A DNA stretch of 64,000 nt from Streptomyces lydicus (GCF_004125265.1 NZ_RDTE01000003.1:5952001-6016000), one strand, 5' to 3'. Positions 48,228-58,584 are shown, counted from the first letter of the stretch. A program made the numbers and translations. Notes: generated from the sequence alone by a model not told the origin.

Positions 48228-50663
48228 CTACGCGGCGCGGGTGGCCTGCCCGGCGGTCGCGGTCGCCGTGTTCGAGGCACTCGACGTCGACCACTGCGCG
48301 GTGACGACGAGCTGCTGATCGGCCGTGCTGTCGCGCGTCACCGCGGCGTCGGTGAGCTCGTGCTGTACCGCGCCGGTCGTGCCCGCGAGGTGATGCGACA
48401 GCGATGCACCGCCCGCCCAGGTGCCCGAGCTGCCCGGCGCGATGGCCAGCAGCACGCCCTCGACGCGCCATCCGCGGCCCGAGATCGCGCTCGACGTCGT
48501 CACGGCCGTGAAGGAAGCGATCACCGCGCCAGCGGTGCCGCCGAGTCGGACCCGGACCGTCAACGTCGGCGTGCCCGTCGTCGAAGCGGTCCCCTGTGCG
48601 GTGAAGCGGTACGCCGTGCCGGCCGCGGCGTCGTTCCCGGGAATCGTCCATGAGGCGAGCACGGTCTCGGCGGTCGTCGAGGCGACCGTCGCGAGCGTGG
48701 ATGCCGAGGGAGCGTCGGCCGTGTTGCCGCGTCGCACAGCGCCGGTGACCGTGCTCGTCACGTTGATGCCGGCGAGCGTCGTCGCACGGGTCCGCACGTT
48801 CCGGATGATCGGCCGGTTCGTGTTCGTCGAGATCTGCACGCCGTAGCCGGTGAGCGCGTAGACGTCGCAGTCGTCGATGACGATGTCGGTACCGTCCCAG
48901 ATGTGCACGCCGTTCGCCGCGGCACCGGTGACCGTGCAGCCGGCGATCGCGACGTCGGTCGCCGACGCGGCCGGGGTCGAGCGCGAGTCGGCTGTGATGC
49001 CGGCGCCACCGGCCCCGTTCACCGTGCAGTCGGCGACGCGGCCGCGGCGGGCACCGAATTGGCTGATGCCCGTGCCGCCCGCGTTGACGACGACCACCTT
49101 CTGCGCGGTGTAGTCCTCGACGTTCATGAGCCGGACGCCGATCCCGGCGACGTCCTTGATCGTGATCTGATCGAGGGTGAGCAGCCCTACGTACCCGGTG
49201 TCTTCGCCCTCGACGCGAATCGCGGCGTCGTACGAGCCGCCGCCGACGAACGTCATGTCGCTGATGGCGAACCCGGTGAGCGGCTGCGACCCGGTGATCG
49301 TCGGCGAGCTGCCCCCGGCCGGCGTCCGGTGCGAGGCGGCCGACGAGTCAAGGGTGCGCACGCGGATACCGGCCCCGCAGCCGCGCATCTGCACGCCCTC
49401 GATCACGACGCCTTCCCAGGTGTACGCACCGATGGCGAACTGCGTGCAGCTCTCGAAGCGGCAGTTCTTCACCCGCACGTCGCGGTGCGGCTTGTTCGGG
49501 CTCGCGCTGTGGGAGCCGATGCCGCGCGGCCAAGGGCCCGTTCCTGCGGTCCCGGACGGGCCGACCGTGCAGCCGTCGATCAGAATGTCGATGCACGGTG
49601 TGTCGTCCGCCGGCCCGAAACCACCGAAATAGGCAGTTCCTTTGGCGAGGTCGAGCTGTATTGCCTCACTGAAATCGCGGCCGCCCGGATCGATGTACCC
49701 GAGGAAGTTGCAGGTCAGGACCCGCCCGGTCTTGATCGAGTTGTACTCGATCCCGTGATACCCGGGGAGGTCGAGCACGGTGGTGTCGCGCACGGTGACG
49801 TTGGTCGCGTGCCCGAACGACATGCACATGTTGCTCTGAGGCACAGACTTGCCAGCCATGTCCCAGACACCGCCCTCGACGACGATGTTCCCGTGCCCGG
49901 TGTATCCGCCGAACGTCTGGTCGCTGTCGCCGTTGAGCAGCATCGTCACGGCGGCCGCGCGGACCATGCGGGCGCCCGGCATGAGCGTCAAGCGGGTGTT
50001 GCGCCGGATGCGCAGCGGCAGCGTTGCGAGCCGGTACGTCCCCGAAGGGACGATGACCCACCCGCCGCCCGCTGCGTACGCGGCGTCGAGCGCTGCCTGC
50101 ACGGCCGGGGCGTCGTCGTGCGTGCCGTCGCCGAGGGCGCCGAGCACACGGGGGTTGTAGATGCGCATCCCCGCGAGGGACAACGACGAGGGGGTGAACG
50201 TTCCGCCGACGGTCATGTTCCCGGCGACGTCGAGCTCGTCGACGTTCGCGCCGCCGGTGACGTCGAGCCCGCCCACGACACCGAGACCGGCGGCCGCGGT
50301 CAGTGGTGCCTCGACCGTTCCGCCGTCGGCCTTCGAGAGGGAGTCGAGCGCCGCGGCGAGTGCTTCCTGCGCGACCTCGCGCCCGGCCTCGTACCAACGG
50401 AGCGGCTCGCCGGCCGCGTTGTTGTACTCGAATTCGATCGCGGGTACGTCGGTCTTGAACGGGCGCAGCGCCCCCGGCTGCGACGAGCCGGCCGGGTTGG
50501 TTCGTAGCTCGCCGATCGGGGTCGTTCCGTCGACCTCGTAGAGCGCGGTCACGAGCTGCCCCGTGCCCGCGACACGGACGAGCACCGGATAGTCGGGCAC
50601 GACGTCGCCGGCCGCGGTCGTGAGGACGTCGGCGGGCGTTCCGCCGAAGGTGTAGAGCGCCAC
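48228..50663 (-). CDS. Tail spike/fibre with right-handed beta-helix
   Basis: An 811-residue protein. Residues 1-170 look like a virion-binding head with collagen-free beta structure. GALGDGTHDDAPAVQAALDA (about 180-200) is the start of a pectate-lyase-3-type beta-helix, which runs through many strand-turn repeats (ITIKDVAGIGVRL, VHIWDGTDIVIDDCDVYAL and similar). The last 150 residues form a beta-sandwich-like tail. It should be the receptor-binding or polysaccharide-degrading tail protein. The GTG at 50663 is set by AAGGGG nine bases upstream; the open frame continues 148 codons further as non-coding GC-rich sequence. Confidence 0.85.
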   Translation of the reverse strand: MALYTFGGTPADVLTTAAGDVVPDYPVLVRVAGTGQLVTALYEVDGTTPIGELRTNPAGSSQPGALRPFKTDVPAIEFEYNNAAGEPLRWYEAGREVAQEALAAALDSLSKADGGTVEAPLTAAAGLGVVGGLDVTGGANVDELDVAGNMTVGGTFTPSSLSLAGMRIYNPRVLGALGDGTHDDAPAVQAALDAAYAAGGGWVIVPSGTYRLATLPLRIRRNTRLTLMPGARMVRAAAVTMLLNGDSDQTFGGYTGHGNIVVEGGVWDMAGKSVPQSNMCMSFGHATNVTVRDTTVLDLPGYHGIEYNSIKTGRVLTCNFLGYIDPGGRDFSEAIQLDLAKGTAYFGGFGPADDTPCIDILIDGCTVGPSGTAGTGPWPRGIGSHSASPNKPHRDVRVKNCRFESCTQFAIGAYTWEGVVIEGVQMRGCGAGIRVRTLDSSAASHRTPAGGSSPTITGSQPLTGFAISDMTFVGGGSYDAAIRVEGEDTGYVGLLTLDQITIKDVAGIGVRLMNVEDYTAQKVVVVNAGGTGISQFGARRGRVADCTVNGAGGAGITADSRSTPAASATDVAIAGCTVTGAAANGVHIWDGTDIVIDDCDVYALTGYGVQISTNTNRPIIRNVRTRATTLAGINVTSTVTGAVRRGNTADAPSASTLATVASTTAETVLASWTIPGNDAAAGTAYRFTAQGTASTTGTPTLTVRVRLGGTAGAVIASFTAVTTSSAISGRGWRVEGVLLAIAPGSSGTWAGGASLSHHLAGTTGAVQHELTDAAVTRDSTADQQLVVTAQWSTSSASNTATATAGQATRAA

Positions 50664-50677
50664 GGGGGCAGCCCCTT

Positions 50678-51301
50678 TCAGTCGATCCAGTACGAGCCGC
50701 TGATGTTCACCCAGGGAGTGCCGGCGGCGGTCGGCCCGTCCTGCGACCACCAAAGGACGGTGCCGGGGTCGCCGAGCGACGAGGCGGTGCCCACGTCGAG
50801 GACTTCGAGCTTTCCCACGCCGATCACGACGTCGCCCTGCAATGAGCTTGTTGCGGCGTAGGCGCCGATCTGTTCCTGTGGAATGCAGTCGTCGGGGACC
50901 TTCGCGATCCCGACGCCGTTCTGCGGGATCACGGTCCCGTCGGTGCGGGCGATCCGGCCGCGCAACCACACGTGCGAGCCGATGCGGCGCACCTGGGGTG
51001 TGTAGGTGTCCCCGGTGTATCCGGTGACGAGCTCGATCGGGCGCCACGCGGGGTCGGGCTCGTAGACGGTTGCCCAGACGTTCGAGGTCGCCGACGTCTT
51101 GAGCCACAGCGACCCGTCTTCGGCGGTGACCGCGGTATGCAGTGGGGCGTCGGCGTACAGCGCGTCGCGCTCGGCTTGGTCGGCGACGTGCTGCAAGAGG
51201 TGCGGGTCGATATCGGCGCCCATCTCCATCAGCGCCCCGGGCCCGACCGGCGCATCACCCCCGCCGGGAATCCTGATCTTCGAATGGCCAACGGTTGCCA
51301 C
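50678..51301 (-). CDS. Probable minor tail protein
   Basis: A 207-residue beta-rich protein (VWLRGRIARTDGTVIPQNG, WVNISGSYWID at the end) with no signal peptide. Its place between the tail-tip proteins and the beta-helix spike and its short glycine-rich N-terminus suggest a baseplate or fibre-adaptor protein. GTG 51301 follows AAGGAGG at nine bases. Confidence 0.7.
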   Translation of the reverse strand: MATVGHSKIRIPGGGDAPVGPGALMEMGADIDPHLLQHVADQAERDALYADAPLHTAVTAEDGSLWLKTSATSNVWATVYEPDPAWRPIELVTGYTGDTYTPQVRRIGSHVWLRGRIARTDGTVIPQNGVGIAKVPDDCIPQEQIGAYAATSSLQGDVVIGVGKLEVLDVGTASSLGDPGTVLWWSQDGPTAAGTPWVNISGSYWID

Positions 51302-51313
51302 TTCGGCGCCTCC

Positions 51314-52246
51314 TTACGAGAACGTGATGGTGATCGAGCCGCCCGTGAACGAGGCGTAATCGCGGCTGCCCTTCGCGTAGATCGCAAGCCCCTTTCGCGT
51401 GCCGCTCGCGAGCTTTGAGCGCCAGTCAGCCGGCAGCGGTGCTGTGCCTTGCGCTCCGACGCTGAGCGAGAGCAGCTCTTCGGGGCCCTCGTCGAGGTCC
51501 AGAGATGAGGGCGGCGAGTTGTGGTCGTGCAAGTACAGGTGCATCGGGCGTTTGGCGTTGTCGCCCGATCCGCGGCGGCGGGTGAATGAGACCGTCATTT
51601 TCGCGACGGTCTTGCCCGAGCACGCGTCGGCGATCTTTGTGCCGTAGAACCACGCACCGCGCAGATTTCCGCCGCCGGTGTAGTCGCCCTGAAACGGGTA
51701 ATCCCGGTAGTCGTCTCGCCTGCCGTTTCGCCATGACCCGGACGAGGTCGCCGTGACCGTGACGGGCTTCGGCGCCCGGCCGGCCGGGGCGTCCGGGGAA
51801 GTGTCCGACTGCGCCCCGAGCTGTCCGTACAGCTCGACTTTCCCCTCGGCACCCTTGCGCAGGTACAGCGCGTTGACCTGTTGCCACCCGTCGCCGGGCG
51901 GCGCCCCGGTGCCCCATGTCGCCGCCCGCACTACTTGCTCGTCGAGCGCGACCTCGGTCGCGAGTCGCCTGATCGTCGCCTCTTCGGTCGCGCCCGGGTC
52001 GTCGCCGAGCCGCCACAGCACGACCGGCCGGGCGCCTGGCCGGACCGCGACCCAGTCACCGGCCCTGCGATTGCGGTAGCTGTCGGCGCAAACGACGTCG
52101 GTCACCAGGGCGCCGCCCAACATCACGTTGACCGTGCCGGCGTCGGTGACGTCGACGACCTCGGCGGACACCGTGCCGCCGCCACTGTGGCTCGCCGACC
52201 GCGCGCGGGCGAGATTCTCGCCGAGCTGCCGCGCTGCGTCCGTCAT
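51314..52246 (-). CDS. Phage tail-tip structural protein
   Basis: A 310-residue protein. A small beta-barrel-like segment (VSAEVVDVTDAGTVNVMLGG, about 26-45) and a linker helix lead to a C-terminal beta domain (YPFQGDYTGGGNLRGAWFYG onward) that resembles carbohydrate-binding or fibre-tip folds. ATG 52246 overlaps the upstream TGA (ATGA). It lies between the DUF5047-like protein and a short beta-rich protein in the tail-tip operon. Confidence 0.7.
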   Translation of the reverse strand: MTDAARQLGENLARARSASHSGGGTVSAEVVDVTDAGTVNVMLGGALVTDVVCADSYRNRRAGDWVAVRPGARPVVLWRLGDDPGATEEATIRRLATEVALDEQVVRAATWGTGAPPGDGWQQVNALYLRKGAEGKVELYGQLGAQSDTSPDAPAGRAPKPVTVTATSSGSWRNGRRDDYRDYPFQGDYTGGGNLRGAWFYGTKIADACSGKTVAKMTVSFTRRRGSGDNAKRPMHLYLHDHNSPPSSLDLDEGPEELLSLSVGAQGTAPLPADWRSKLASGTRKGLAIYAKGSRDYASFTGGSITITFS

Positions 52247-53391
52247 GAGAGCCTCCGTGCGGTCGTCCTGGTCGTGCAGCTCATCGACGCCGAACCGAGC
52301 TCGTACGGGCACGAGTCGATGATGTGCCGCTGCCACTCGCCCGGCCGCACCTCGACCTCGACGACGTCCCCCGGTTCGAGCCCGGGGTGACACACCGCCG
52401 TGAACGAGAGACTCGACTGCACGCCGAGGGAGTCGGCGAGCTTCGCCCGGCCGACTGCATACGCCTGCGCCGTCGAGGTGATCAGCGGCGACGAGTAGCG
52501 CTCGACGCGCAGCCGTACGCCCGTGAGCCCGAGCCGCTGCGGGGCGAGCGGGTCGCCGATCGGGTCCGGGCCGGCGAAAGTGAGCGAGTTCGGGTCGTCG
52601 TCCCACACATAGACCGGGCCGACGGCCGGCGCCCCGTCGCCGCCGTCCCCGCTGATCGCCCACACGTTCACGAGCCCCTCGGCCGACTGCTCCTCGGCCG
52701 GCTCGACCACGGCGACGCCATAAGGGATACGCCACACGACGTCGTCGGCCAGCGTCGGCACCGGGGCGAGGGTGATCACCCCGCGGGCGTCGGCGAAGAT
52801 CTCGCCGCCGAGCGCCGCGGCGATCCCGGTCTTCGTGCCCGAGCTGTCGGTGCCCGTGCTGAGCGCCTGCCATCGGTCCTCGTCGACAACGAACCGCGGC
52901 ACGACCGTGCCCCGGTCGACGCCGCGGCGCCATGAGACCGGAGCGTTCGGCAGCGCCTCGCCGACGAGCACCGGCACGACGCCGGCCGCCGTGTCCGGGC
53001 CGATCGTGCGGGTCGTGGGAAACGAGGCACTGCGAATCGCGTCTTCGAGCCCGAGCAGCTCGACCGTTGCCCCGAGCCGCGTGCGACGGGCCCGGTCGAC
53101 GACGTAGACCCCCGCCGGAATCCACTCGGTGTCCATGCGCGGGCCGGCGATCCCCTGCCACAGACGCACCTGCGTGGCGACCGTGTTGATCCCGTCGCGG
53201 CCGACCGGCACGCCGACAAGCTCGGCCGAACCGCTGTAGCGGCACTCGGCGGTGCGGTCGGGCGTGATCTTGGCGGCGCCGCACTTCACCTCGGCCCATG
53301 TGCGGCCGCCGTCGTTGGACCATGCCGCGCGCCGCGGCCGCCGAGCCGTCCGCAGCAGCGCCCCGTACGCCCCCGGCGAGACCGGCAACAT
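52243..53391 (-). CDS. Minor tail protein, DUF5047-like
   Basis: A 382-residue beta-rich tail protein with a pattern I associate with the actinophage DUF5047 family: an early SNDGGRTWAEV, YSGSAELVGVPVGRDGINT, then AGVYVVDRARRTRLGATVEL. It is probably part of the tail tip downstream of the distal tail protein. Its ATG shares one base with the upstream TGA (TGATG), and its stop overlaps the next ATG, so three tip proteins are co-translated. Confidence 0.75.
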   Translation of the reverse strand: MLPVSPGAYGALLRTARRPRRAAWSNDGGRTWAEVKCGAAKITPDRTAECRYSGSAELVGVPVGRDGINTVATQVRLWQGIAGPRMDTEWIPAGVYVVDRARRTRLGATVELLGLEDAIRSASFPTTRTIGPDTAAGVVPVLVGEALPNAPVSWRRGVDRGTVVPRFVVDEDRWQALSTGTDSSGTKTGIAAALGGEIFADARGVITLAPVPTLADDVVWRIPYGVAVVEPAEEQSAEGLVNVWAISGDGGDGAPAVGPVYVWDDDPNSLTFAGPDPIGDPLAPQRLGLTGVRLRVERYSSPLITSTAQAYAVGRAKLADSLGVQSSLSFTAVCHPGLEPGDVVEVEVRPGEWQRHIIDSCPYELGSASMSCTTRTTARRLS

Positions 53392-54284
53392 CAGGTGACC
53401 CCGTTCGTCGACAGCGACGCCCACGAGCTGTAGCTCGAAGCGACCGCATTCCAGTCGGCGAAGAGCTCGGCGAGCGAGCCCCACGACCACGAAGGCAGGC
53501 GCATCGGCTGCCCCGCAGTCGCCGGCCGCTCGATCGGCTCGATCGTGAATGTGTACTGCATCGACGGGGCGTCGACCCCGAGCTTCCCGGTCGGCTTCTC
53601 CGTCCAGTCACCGACGACGAAATACCGGTCGACATACAGGTACGCGGGGCGCACCTGCGCGAGCAGCACGCCGTCGACGAGCAGCTTCCGGACCCGTTTG
53701 ATCTTCGTCGCCCCGGTCACATCGACCGTGACCTGAATGGTCGGCGCCCCGCCCGTGTCGTACGCCGTCGCCCGGTACGGGCTGCCGGCGACGTCGACCG
53801 CGTCAACCCGACCGGCGCTCGACATTCCCGGCCAATCGACGATCATCACGCGCGCCGAAAGGGCAGGCGTATCAAGGGACTTGAGCCACAGATCATCGTC
53901 GTCGCCGGGCTCGGGCGCCGGCACCGTGACCGACAGGCTCGACGAGGGTCCGCTGCTCCCGTCCTTATAGATCGCGGTAGCGGTGTAGATCACGGCCACG
54001 CCGAGGGGCGACTCGTGATCGTAGGCAGTGCCGACGCCCTCGATCGCCCACGCGGCGTCGCCGCTGCGTACCGGTACAGGCGCGGCCGCGCCGGGGTCCT
54101 GGCGGACGATGCGCACCTGCCGGACGTCGACGGCGTCGGCGAGCGCCGTGCCGGCGGTGTAGTCCACCGACAGCACGACCCCCGCCCACGGCTCGTCGAC
54201 GATGGCGGCGAGCCATCCGTCGGGCGAGGTGACCCGGTCCGGCGGCGTCACCTGCGGCGCACTCGGATCGACGATCATCGGCAT
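53391..54284 (-). CDS. Distal tail protein-like
   Basis: A 297-residue beta-rich protein directly behind the tape measure gene, the position of the distal tail (Dit/gp19-type) protein in siphophages. It contains a fibronectin-like repeat (AVIYTATAIYKDGSSGPSSS) and a C-terminal half with a DYNxxR-free beta sandwich. ATG 54284 is preceded by AAGGGGAGGT, one of the best ribosome-binding sites in the region. Confidence 0.75.
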   Translation of the reverse strand: MPMIVDPSAPQVTPPDRVTSPDGWLAAIVDEPWAGVVLSVDYTAGTALADAVDVRQVRIVRQDPGAAAPVPVRSGDAAWAIEGVGTAYDHESPLGVAVIYTATAIYKDGSSGPSSSLSVTVPAPEPGDDDDLWLKSLDTPALSARVMIVDWPGMSSAGRVDAVDVAGSPYRATAYDTGGAPTIQVTVDVTGATKIKRVRKLLVDGVLLAQVRPAYLYVDRYFVVGDWTEKPTGKLGVDAPSMQYTFTIEPIERPATAGQPMRLPSWSWGSLAELFADWNAVASSYSSWASLSTNGVT

Positions 54285-54288
54285 CGGG

Positions 54289-57200
54289 TTACCTCCCCTT
54301 CACTCCGGCTCGGCTGCGCTTGCGGACGTCGCTCAACCCCGCATCGACCCGGTCATCGACGACAGCGACGAACTCGCGCTCGCCGACCTTGAGCACGACC
54401 GTGTCGCCTCGTTGCAGCCCGGCGGCCGCTGCACTGGACTGCCCCGAGGTGACCGGCACGGGGACGGCAGCCGCAGCCATGCGCCCCGCGGCCCGATCGA
54501 CCTCGGGCAGGCTGCGGACCATGCCGCCGACGAGCCCGGCGCCGACTTGCCCGCCGACCTCGTCGGTCACCCTCGACGGCGACTTGATCTTGAGCTCACG
54601 CTTGATCGACTTGACCATGCCGGCGCCGAGTCGGTTCATCTGCCGTTGCAGCTCGTCCTCTTGAGCCTGTAGGCCCGTGAGGAACCCTCGGCCAGCCTGC
54701 GCCCCGGCGTCGTACATCGCGTCGGCCATGGTCCGGCCGTAGGACGTCGACAGCGCCGAGCCGCTCTTCGCGAGGGCGTTGAGCTGCTTGATCTGCGCGG
54801 CGTTCGCGCCGGCGACGAGCCCGGCGAGGTCGCTGTCGGGACCGGCCGCGACAAGCTGCGAGATTAGGCTTTGACTGACTCCCTTCTTCGAGGCCGATTT
54901 GATCTGTCCCTGAAACGTCTTGAGCGCGGACTGCCGCGACTGCATGCCGGTGATCAGGTTCCCGACCGACGTCGGGTCGCTGACGTTGGACAACCCGATG
55001 TAGTCCGAAGCGCTCTTCTTCTGATCGGTGTACGACTGCTTCGCCGCGTCGAGTCGGCTGCCGACGCTGTCCCGGCTCTTCGCGAGCGCCTGCAACTTCG
55101 TCGACGCCTTGTTGACCGTCGTCGACAGCGACCGGCCGGCGCCGCCTGCCGTCTTGAGATCGGCCGCGAGGTTCTTCGCCGCGGTCGAAATCGACGAGGC
55201 GCTGCCGGTGAGCGACTTCGTGAACGACTTGAGATCGCCCGGGACTTCCTTGCGTGCCTTCGTCCTGGCCGTGCCGCTCGCGAATCCGCGGGCGCCGAGC
55301 CCGGCCGCCATGTTCAGCGACGTCGGGCTGTCGTAGACCGTCTCGCCGCCCTTGAAGCGGACGAGTTCGGGCCCCCTTTCACCCACCCAAGCCAGCTCAC
55401 CTGCTCGCGGCCGGCCACCCGCCGCGTATCCGCCCGGCCGGTTGTATGCCTTCGCGAGCGAGCCGTACCTCGACAACGCGTACCGCATGCTCGCGTAGAC
55501 ATTGGCGAGGGGATCGAAGATGCCGCGTCCGGCGAGTTTGCCCGCATAAGCGGCAAAGGTTGGGGGAATTACCTGCATCAACCCGCGTGATGCAACGCCG
55601 TTTTTCGCGTTGATATCCCAATTGTTGATGGCCTTTGCGTTGCCGCCGCTCTCCTGATTCATCCGGCGCAGCACGACCGGCAGCAGACTCGCCGGTTGCC
55701 CGACGAGCTTGAGTGCCTGCAAGACGACGCTCGACCAACGCTTGACGCCGGACCCGCCGACGTCCGCCGACGAGCCGCCGAACAGACCCTTCGCCGCGTC
55801 GACAATCTTGTCTTTGAGCCCGCCGAGCATCTTCGCCGGAACCTTCGCGAGCAACTTCGCCCAGGGCGACGAGCCGATCGCGCTGATCTTGTCGCGAATG
55901 AACCCGGTCGCTTTCTCCCACATCTTCGAGGGGTCCGAGAGGAAGTCGACGCCGTCCATCACGACGCCGCCGATCTTCTTCGCCGCCCCGCCGAGCCAGT
56001 CGACAGCCGAACCGATCACGCCGCCGTCGGCCATCAGCTGAGCGCCGGCGGCAGCGTGCAACGCGCGGGCCCGACCGCGGTACCGCGGGTCGGTCGGGAT
56101 CACGAACTCGGGGTACTGCGGCCGGCCCTCACCGACGATCGCCGTCGGCTTATTCACCTTCATCGGCGCGGCCGGCCCCCACGGGCCGACCGTGCCGCCG
56201 GCCGCGAGCAGCTTGGGAGCCTTCGGCAGCGGGTCGAGCCCGACCACGCCGGCGACCTTGTCCCAAACCGCTTTAATTCCCCGCGTATACACCCATTCGA
56301 TGATGAAATTCACGGGCTTTGCGGCGATCGACTGCACCTTGCCCCACGCCTTGCCGATCGCGTCCTTCGCGAGCTCGAAGGCTTCACCGAAGAGCCCGAC
56401 CCCGCGTCGTCCCGCGTCGAGCGTCGGCTTGAGAGCCTTCGACCAGAGCCACGACGCAGCCCCGCCAATCCCGTCGAACGCAGGCTTGACCGCGTTTCGG
56501 TACAGCCACGACCCGGCCGCGCCCAGTCCATGGAACGCAGCCTGAGCGAGAGCGATATTCGGTTTGATGATCGAGGTAGAGACCCACGACACCGCCGAAC
56601 CGACGCCGTTCATGGCCGGTTTGATGGCGTTCGCGTACAGCCACGATCCGGCCGCGCCGAACGCGTGAAACGTGCCGACAGCGGCACCGATCACCGGCTT
56701 CAAGATCGCGCCGTACAGCCACAGGCCGACCGCCGCGATTCCTCGAAACGCCGGAGCGATCGCCGCATTCCAAAGCCACAACCCGACCGCGCCGAACACC
56801 CGAAAACCGAGCACGAGCGGCGCGATCACAGCGACCGCGACGATCGTGAACAGCACCTTCGCCGCCGTGCCGATGAACCCGAAGACGGGCGACAGCACGC
56901 TCGACCACAGCCATGACGCCACCGAGCCGACTGCCTGTAGCCCCGTCCAGATGCCGGAGAGCGCCGGCCGCAGGAACGAGTTCCACGCGACCGACGCGGC
57001 TGTCTGGATGCCCGCCCACGCCCCTTGGACGATCGCCCGGAACGTCGCACTCTTGTTGTAGGCGACAACCAGGGCAGCGCCGAGCGCCAGAATCCCCGTG
57101 ATGATCAGCCCGACCGGGTTCGCTGACATCACGGCGTTGAGCACGCCCTGCGCGATCGCGTACCCACGGGTGACCGCGGCCGCCCCGAGAATGACGCCCC

Positions 57201-58578
57201 GATAGACCGCGAACACTGCGGTCGTCGCCCCGGTCGCGAGCGCCGAAGCGCCCATCGTGAGCGCGATGCCGCCGACGGCGACACCGAGCGGTATGAGCCA
57301 CGCCCCGTAGTCCTTGACCCACTGCACGCCGCCGGCGAACGCCGAGCCAACGCCCTTGACAGCGGGCACGAGTGTGCCGGCGAGCGCCCCGCCGACCGTC
57401 TGCGCGGGCGGCAGCACGTAGCGGTTCAAGAACCCGCCGAAGCGCTCGACGGCGGGGATCGCGTACCTATTCGCGAAGTTGGCGATCCCCTGCAACGCGG
57501 TCCGCTTGAACACCTCGATCTTCGAGGTCGCGGTGTCGTGCAGGCTGTTGCCCATCTTGTCGGCCGCCCCGCCGACCTCGCCGAGCCCGGCGGCCGCCTT
57601 CGAGGGGTCCATCGCGAGAAGCGCGCTACCAAGGTCTTCCGCCTGCGTACCGAAAAGGGCGGTCGCGGCTTGCGCCTGTTTCACGGGGTCTTTGATCCCG
57701 CGCAACCGGTCGAGGGTGAGATCGAGGACGCCGTTCGCGGCGCTGCCGCCCTTCGCGAACTTCGCTGCCATGTCGGACGCGTTGAGCCCGAGCGCCTTGA
57801 ATCCGCCGGCGGTCGTCGTGCTGCCGTCCACTGCACGAATGCTGAACTCTTTGATCGCGTCGGCTGCGAGGTCACCATCGCGGGCACCCGCCCGAAGCGC
57901 CTGATTTATCAGCCCGATTGACGACGACCCGTCGAGCCCGGCCTTTTTGAACTGCACCCCGTATTCATTGATGGTGTCGAGCAGATCGCCCGCTTTATCG
58001 GCGCCGCTTTGGAATCCGCGGGTGATGAGGTCGAACGCTTCCTTACCGTTCGCTGCGAGCCCGGTCTTGATGAGCTGTCCCGCAGCCTTCGCCGAGTCGC
58101 CTACGTCGGCGTCGAACGTGTCAGCCAAATTGAGAGCTGCCTTGGACAACCCGGCGAGCTGCTTCTTAGGCGCATTGATCGAGGCGACACCGTTCGAGGC
58201 GAGCGCCTTCAAACTGTCGTTGACCTGATCGATCGACTCGCCGTACCCGCGGGCGTAAACCGACCCGGCGATCTTGCCCGCCCGAGCCGACTGCTTCTCG
58301 GACAGCCCGAGCTGCGCCCCCAACTTTGCGTTGCTCTTATCCTGTTCGACCGCTTCGGCGAATCCGGCGGCGAATAGCGCCCCGGCTCCGGCGGCGACAC
58401 CGATAACGCCCTTTTTCAAGGCGCCACCGATGCCGCCGAGGAACCCCTGCCCCGTCTCCTGCCCGGCTGCTTGCCCGACGCGCTGCGGCTCGTTGCCGAA
58501 TTGCTGACTCAGCAGCCGGCCGAAATCGCGCACCTCGGGAACGATCGACACGTAGCCGACGCCAATCTCGACCGGCAC
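54289..58578 (-). CDS. Tape measure protein with lytic transglycosylase domain
   Basis: At 1,429 residues this is the longest protein here; tape measure length sets tail length. The N-terminal 350 residues form the TMP core (SEKQSARAGKIAGSVYARG and similar), followed by hydrophobic helices around 400-560. A repetitive segment at about 596-712 has units like GSWLYANAIKPAMNGVG. A soluble-lytic-transglycosylase-like domain lies near 960-1040, with Glu in RRMNQESGGN and GLMQVIPPTF. A coiled-coil tail follows near 1150-1300. The transglycosylase would cut peptidoglycan during DNA entry. GTG 58578 has AAGGGG nine bases upstream. Confidence 0.93.
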   Translation of the reverse strand: MPVEIGVGYVSIVPEVRDFGRLLSQQFGNEPQRVGQAAGQETGQGFLGGIGGALKKGVIGVAAGAGALFAAGFAEAVEQDKSNAKLGAQLGLSEKQSARAGKIAGSVYARGYGESIDQVNDSLKALASNGVASINAPKKQLAGLSKAALNLADTFDADVGDSAKAAGQLIKTGLAANGKEAFDLITRGFQSGADKAGDLLDTINEYGVQFKKAGLDGSSSIGLINQALRAGARDGDLAADAIKEFSIRAVDGSTTTAGGFKALGLNASDMAAKFAKGGSAANGVLDLTLDRLRGIKDPVKQAQAATALFGTQAEDLGSALLAMDPSKAAAGLGEVGGAADKMGNSLHDTATSKIEVFKRTALQGIANFANRYAIPAVERFGGFLNRYVLPPAQTVGGALAGTLVPAVKGVGSAFAGGVQWVKDYGAWLIPLGVAVGGIALTMGASALATGATTAVFAVYRGVILGAAAVTRGYAIAQGVLNAVMSANPVGLIITGILALGAALVVAYNKSATFRAIVQGAWAGIQTAASVAWNSFLRPALSGIWTGLQAVGSVASWLWSSVLSPVFGFIGTAAKVLFTIVAVAVIAPLVLGFRVFGAVGLWLWNAAIAPAFRGIAAVGLWLYGAILKPVIGAAVGTFHAFGAAGSWLYANAIKPAMNGVGSAVSWVSTSIIKPNIALAQAAFHGLGAAGSWLYRNAVKPAFDGIGGAASWLWSKALKPTLDAGRRGVGLFGEAFELAKDAIGKAWGKVQSIAAKPVNFIIEWVYTRGIKAVWDKVAGVVGLDPLPKAPKLLAAGGTVGPWGPAAPMKVNKPTAIVGEGRPQYPEFVIPTDPRYRGRARALHAAAGAQLMADGGVIGSAVDWLGGAAKKIGGVVMDGVDFLSDPSKMWEKATGFIRDKISAIGSSPWAKLLAKVPAKMLGGLKDKIVDAAKGLFGGSSADVGGSGVKRWSSVVLQALKLVGQPASLLPVVLRRMNQESGGNAKAINNWDINAKNGVASRGLMQVIPPTFAAYAGKLAGRGIFDPLANVYASMRYALSRYGSLAKAYNRPGGYAAGGRPRAGELAWVGERGPELVRFKGGETVYDSPTSLNMAAGLGARGFASGTARTKARKEVPGDLKSFTKSLTGSASSISTAAKNLAADLKTAGGAGRSLSTTVNKASTKLQALAKSRDSVGSRLDAAKQSYTDQKKSASDYIGLSNVSDPTSVGNLITGMQSRQSALKTFQGQIKSASKKGVSQSLISQLVAAGPDSDLAGLVAGANAAQIKQLNALAKSGSALSTSYGRTMADAMYDAGAQAGRGFLTGLQAQEDELQRQMNRLGAGMVKSIKRELKIKSPSRVTDEVGGQVGAGLVGGMVRSLPEVDRAAGRMAAAAVPVPVTSGQSSAAAAGLQRGDTVVLKVGEREFVAVVDDRVDAGLSDVRKRSRAGVKGR

Positions 58579-58584
58579 GCCGCA

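Noticed and set aside
50664..51107. 148-codon N-terminal extension of the beta-helix tail protein
   Set aside because: It is Arg/His-rich and antisense-like, overlaps the neighbouring tail gene and lacks a ribosome-binding site; GTG 50663 is supported.
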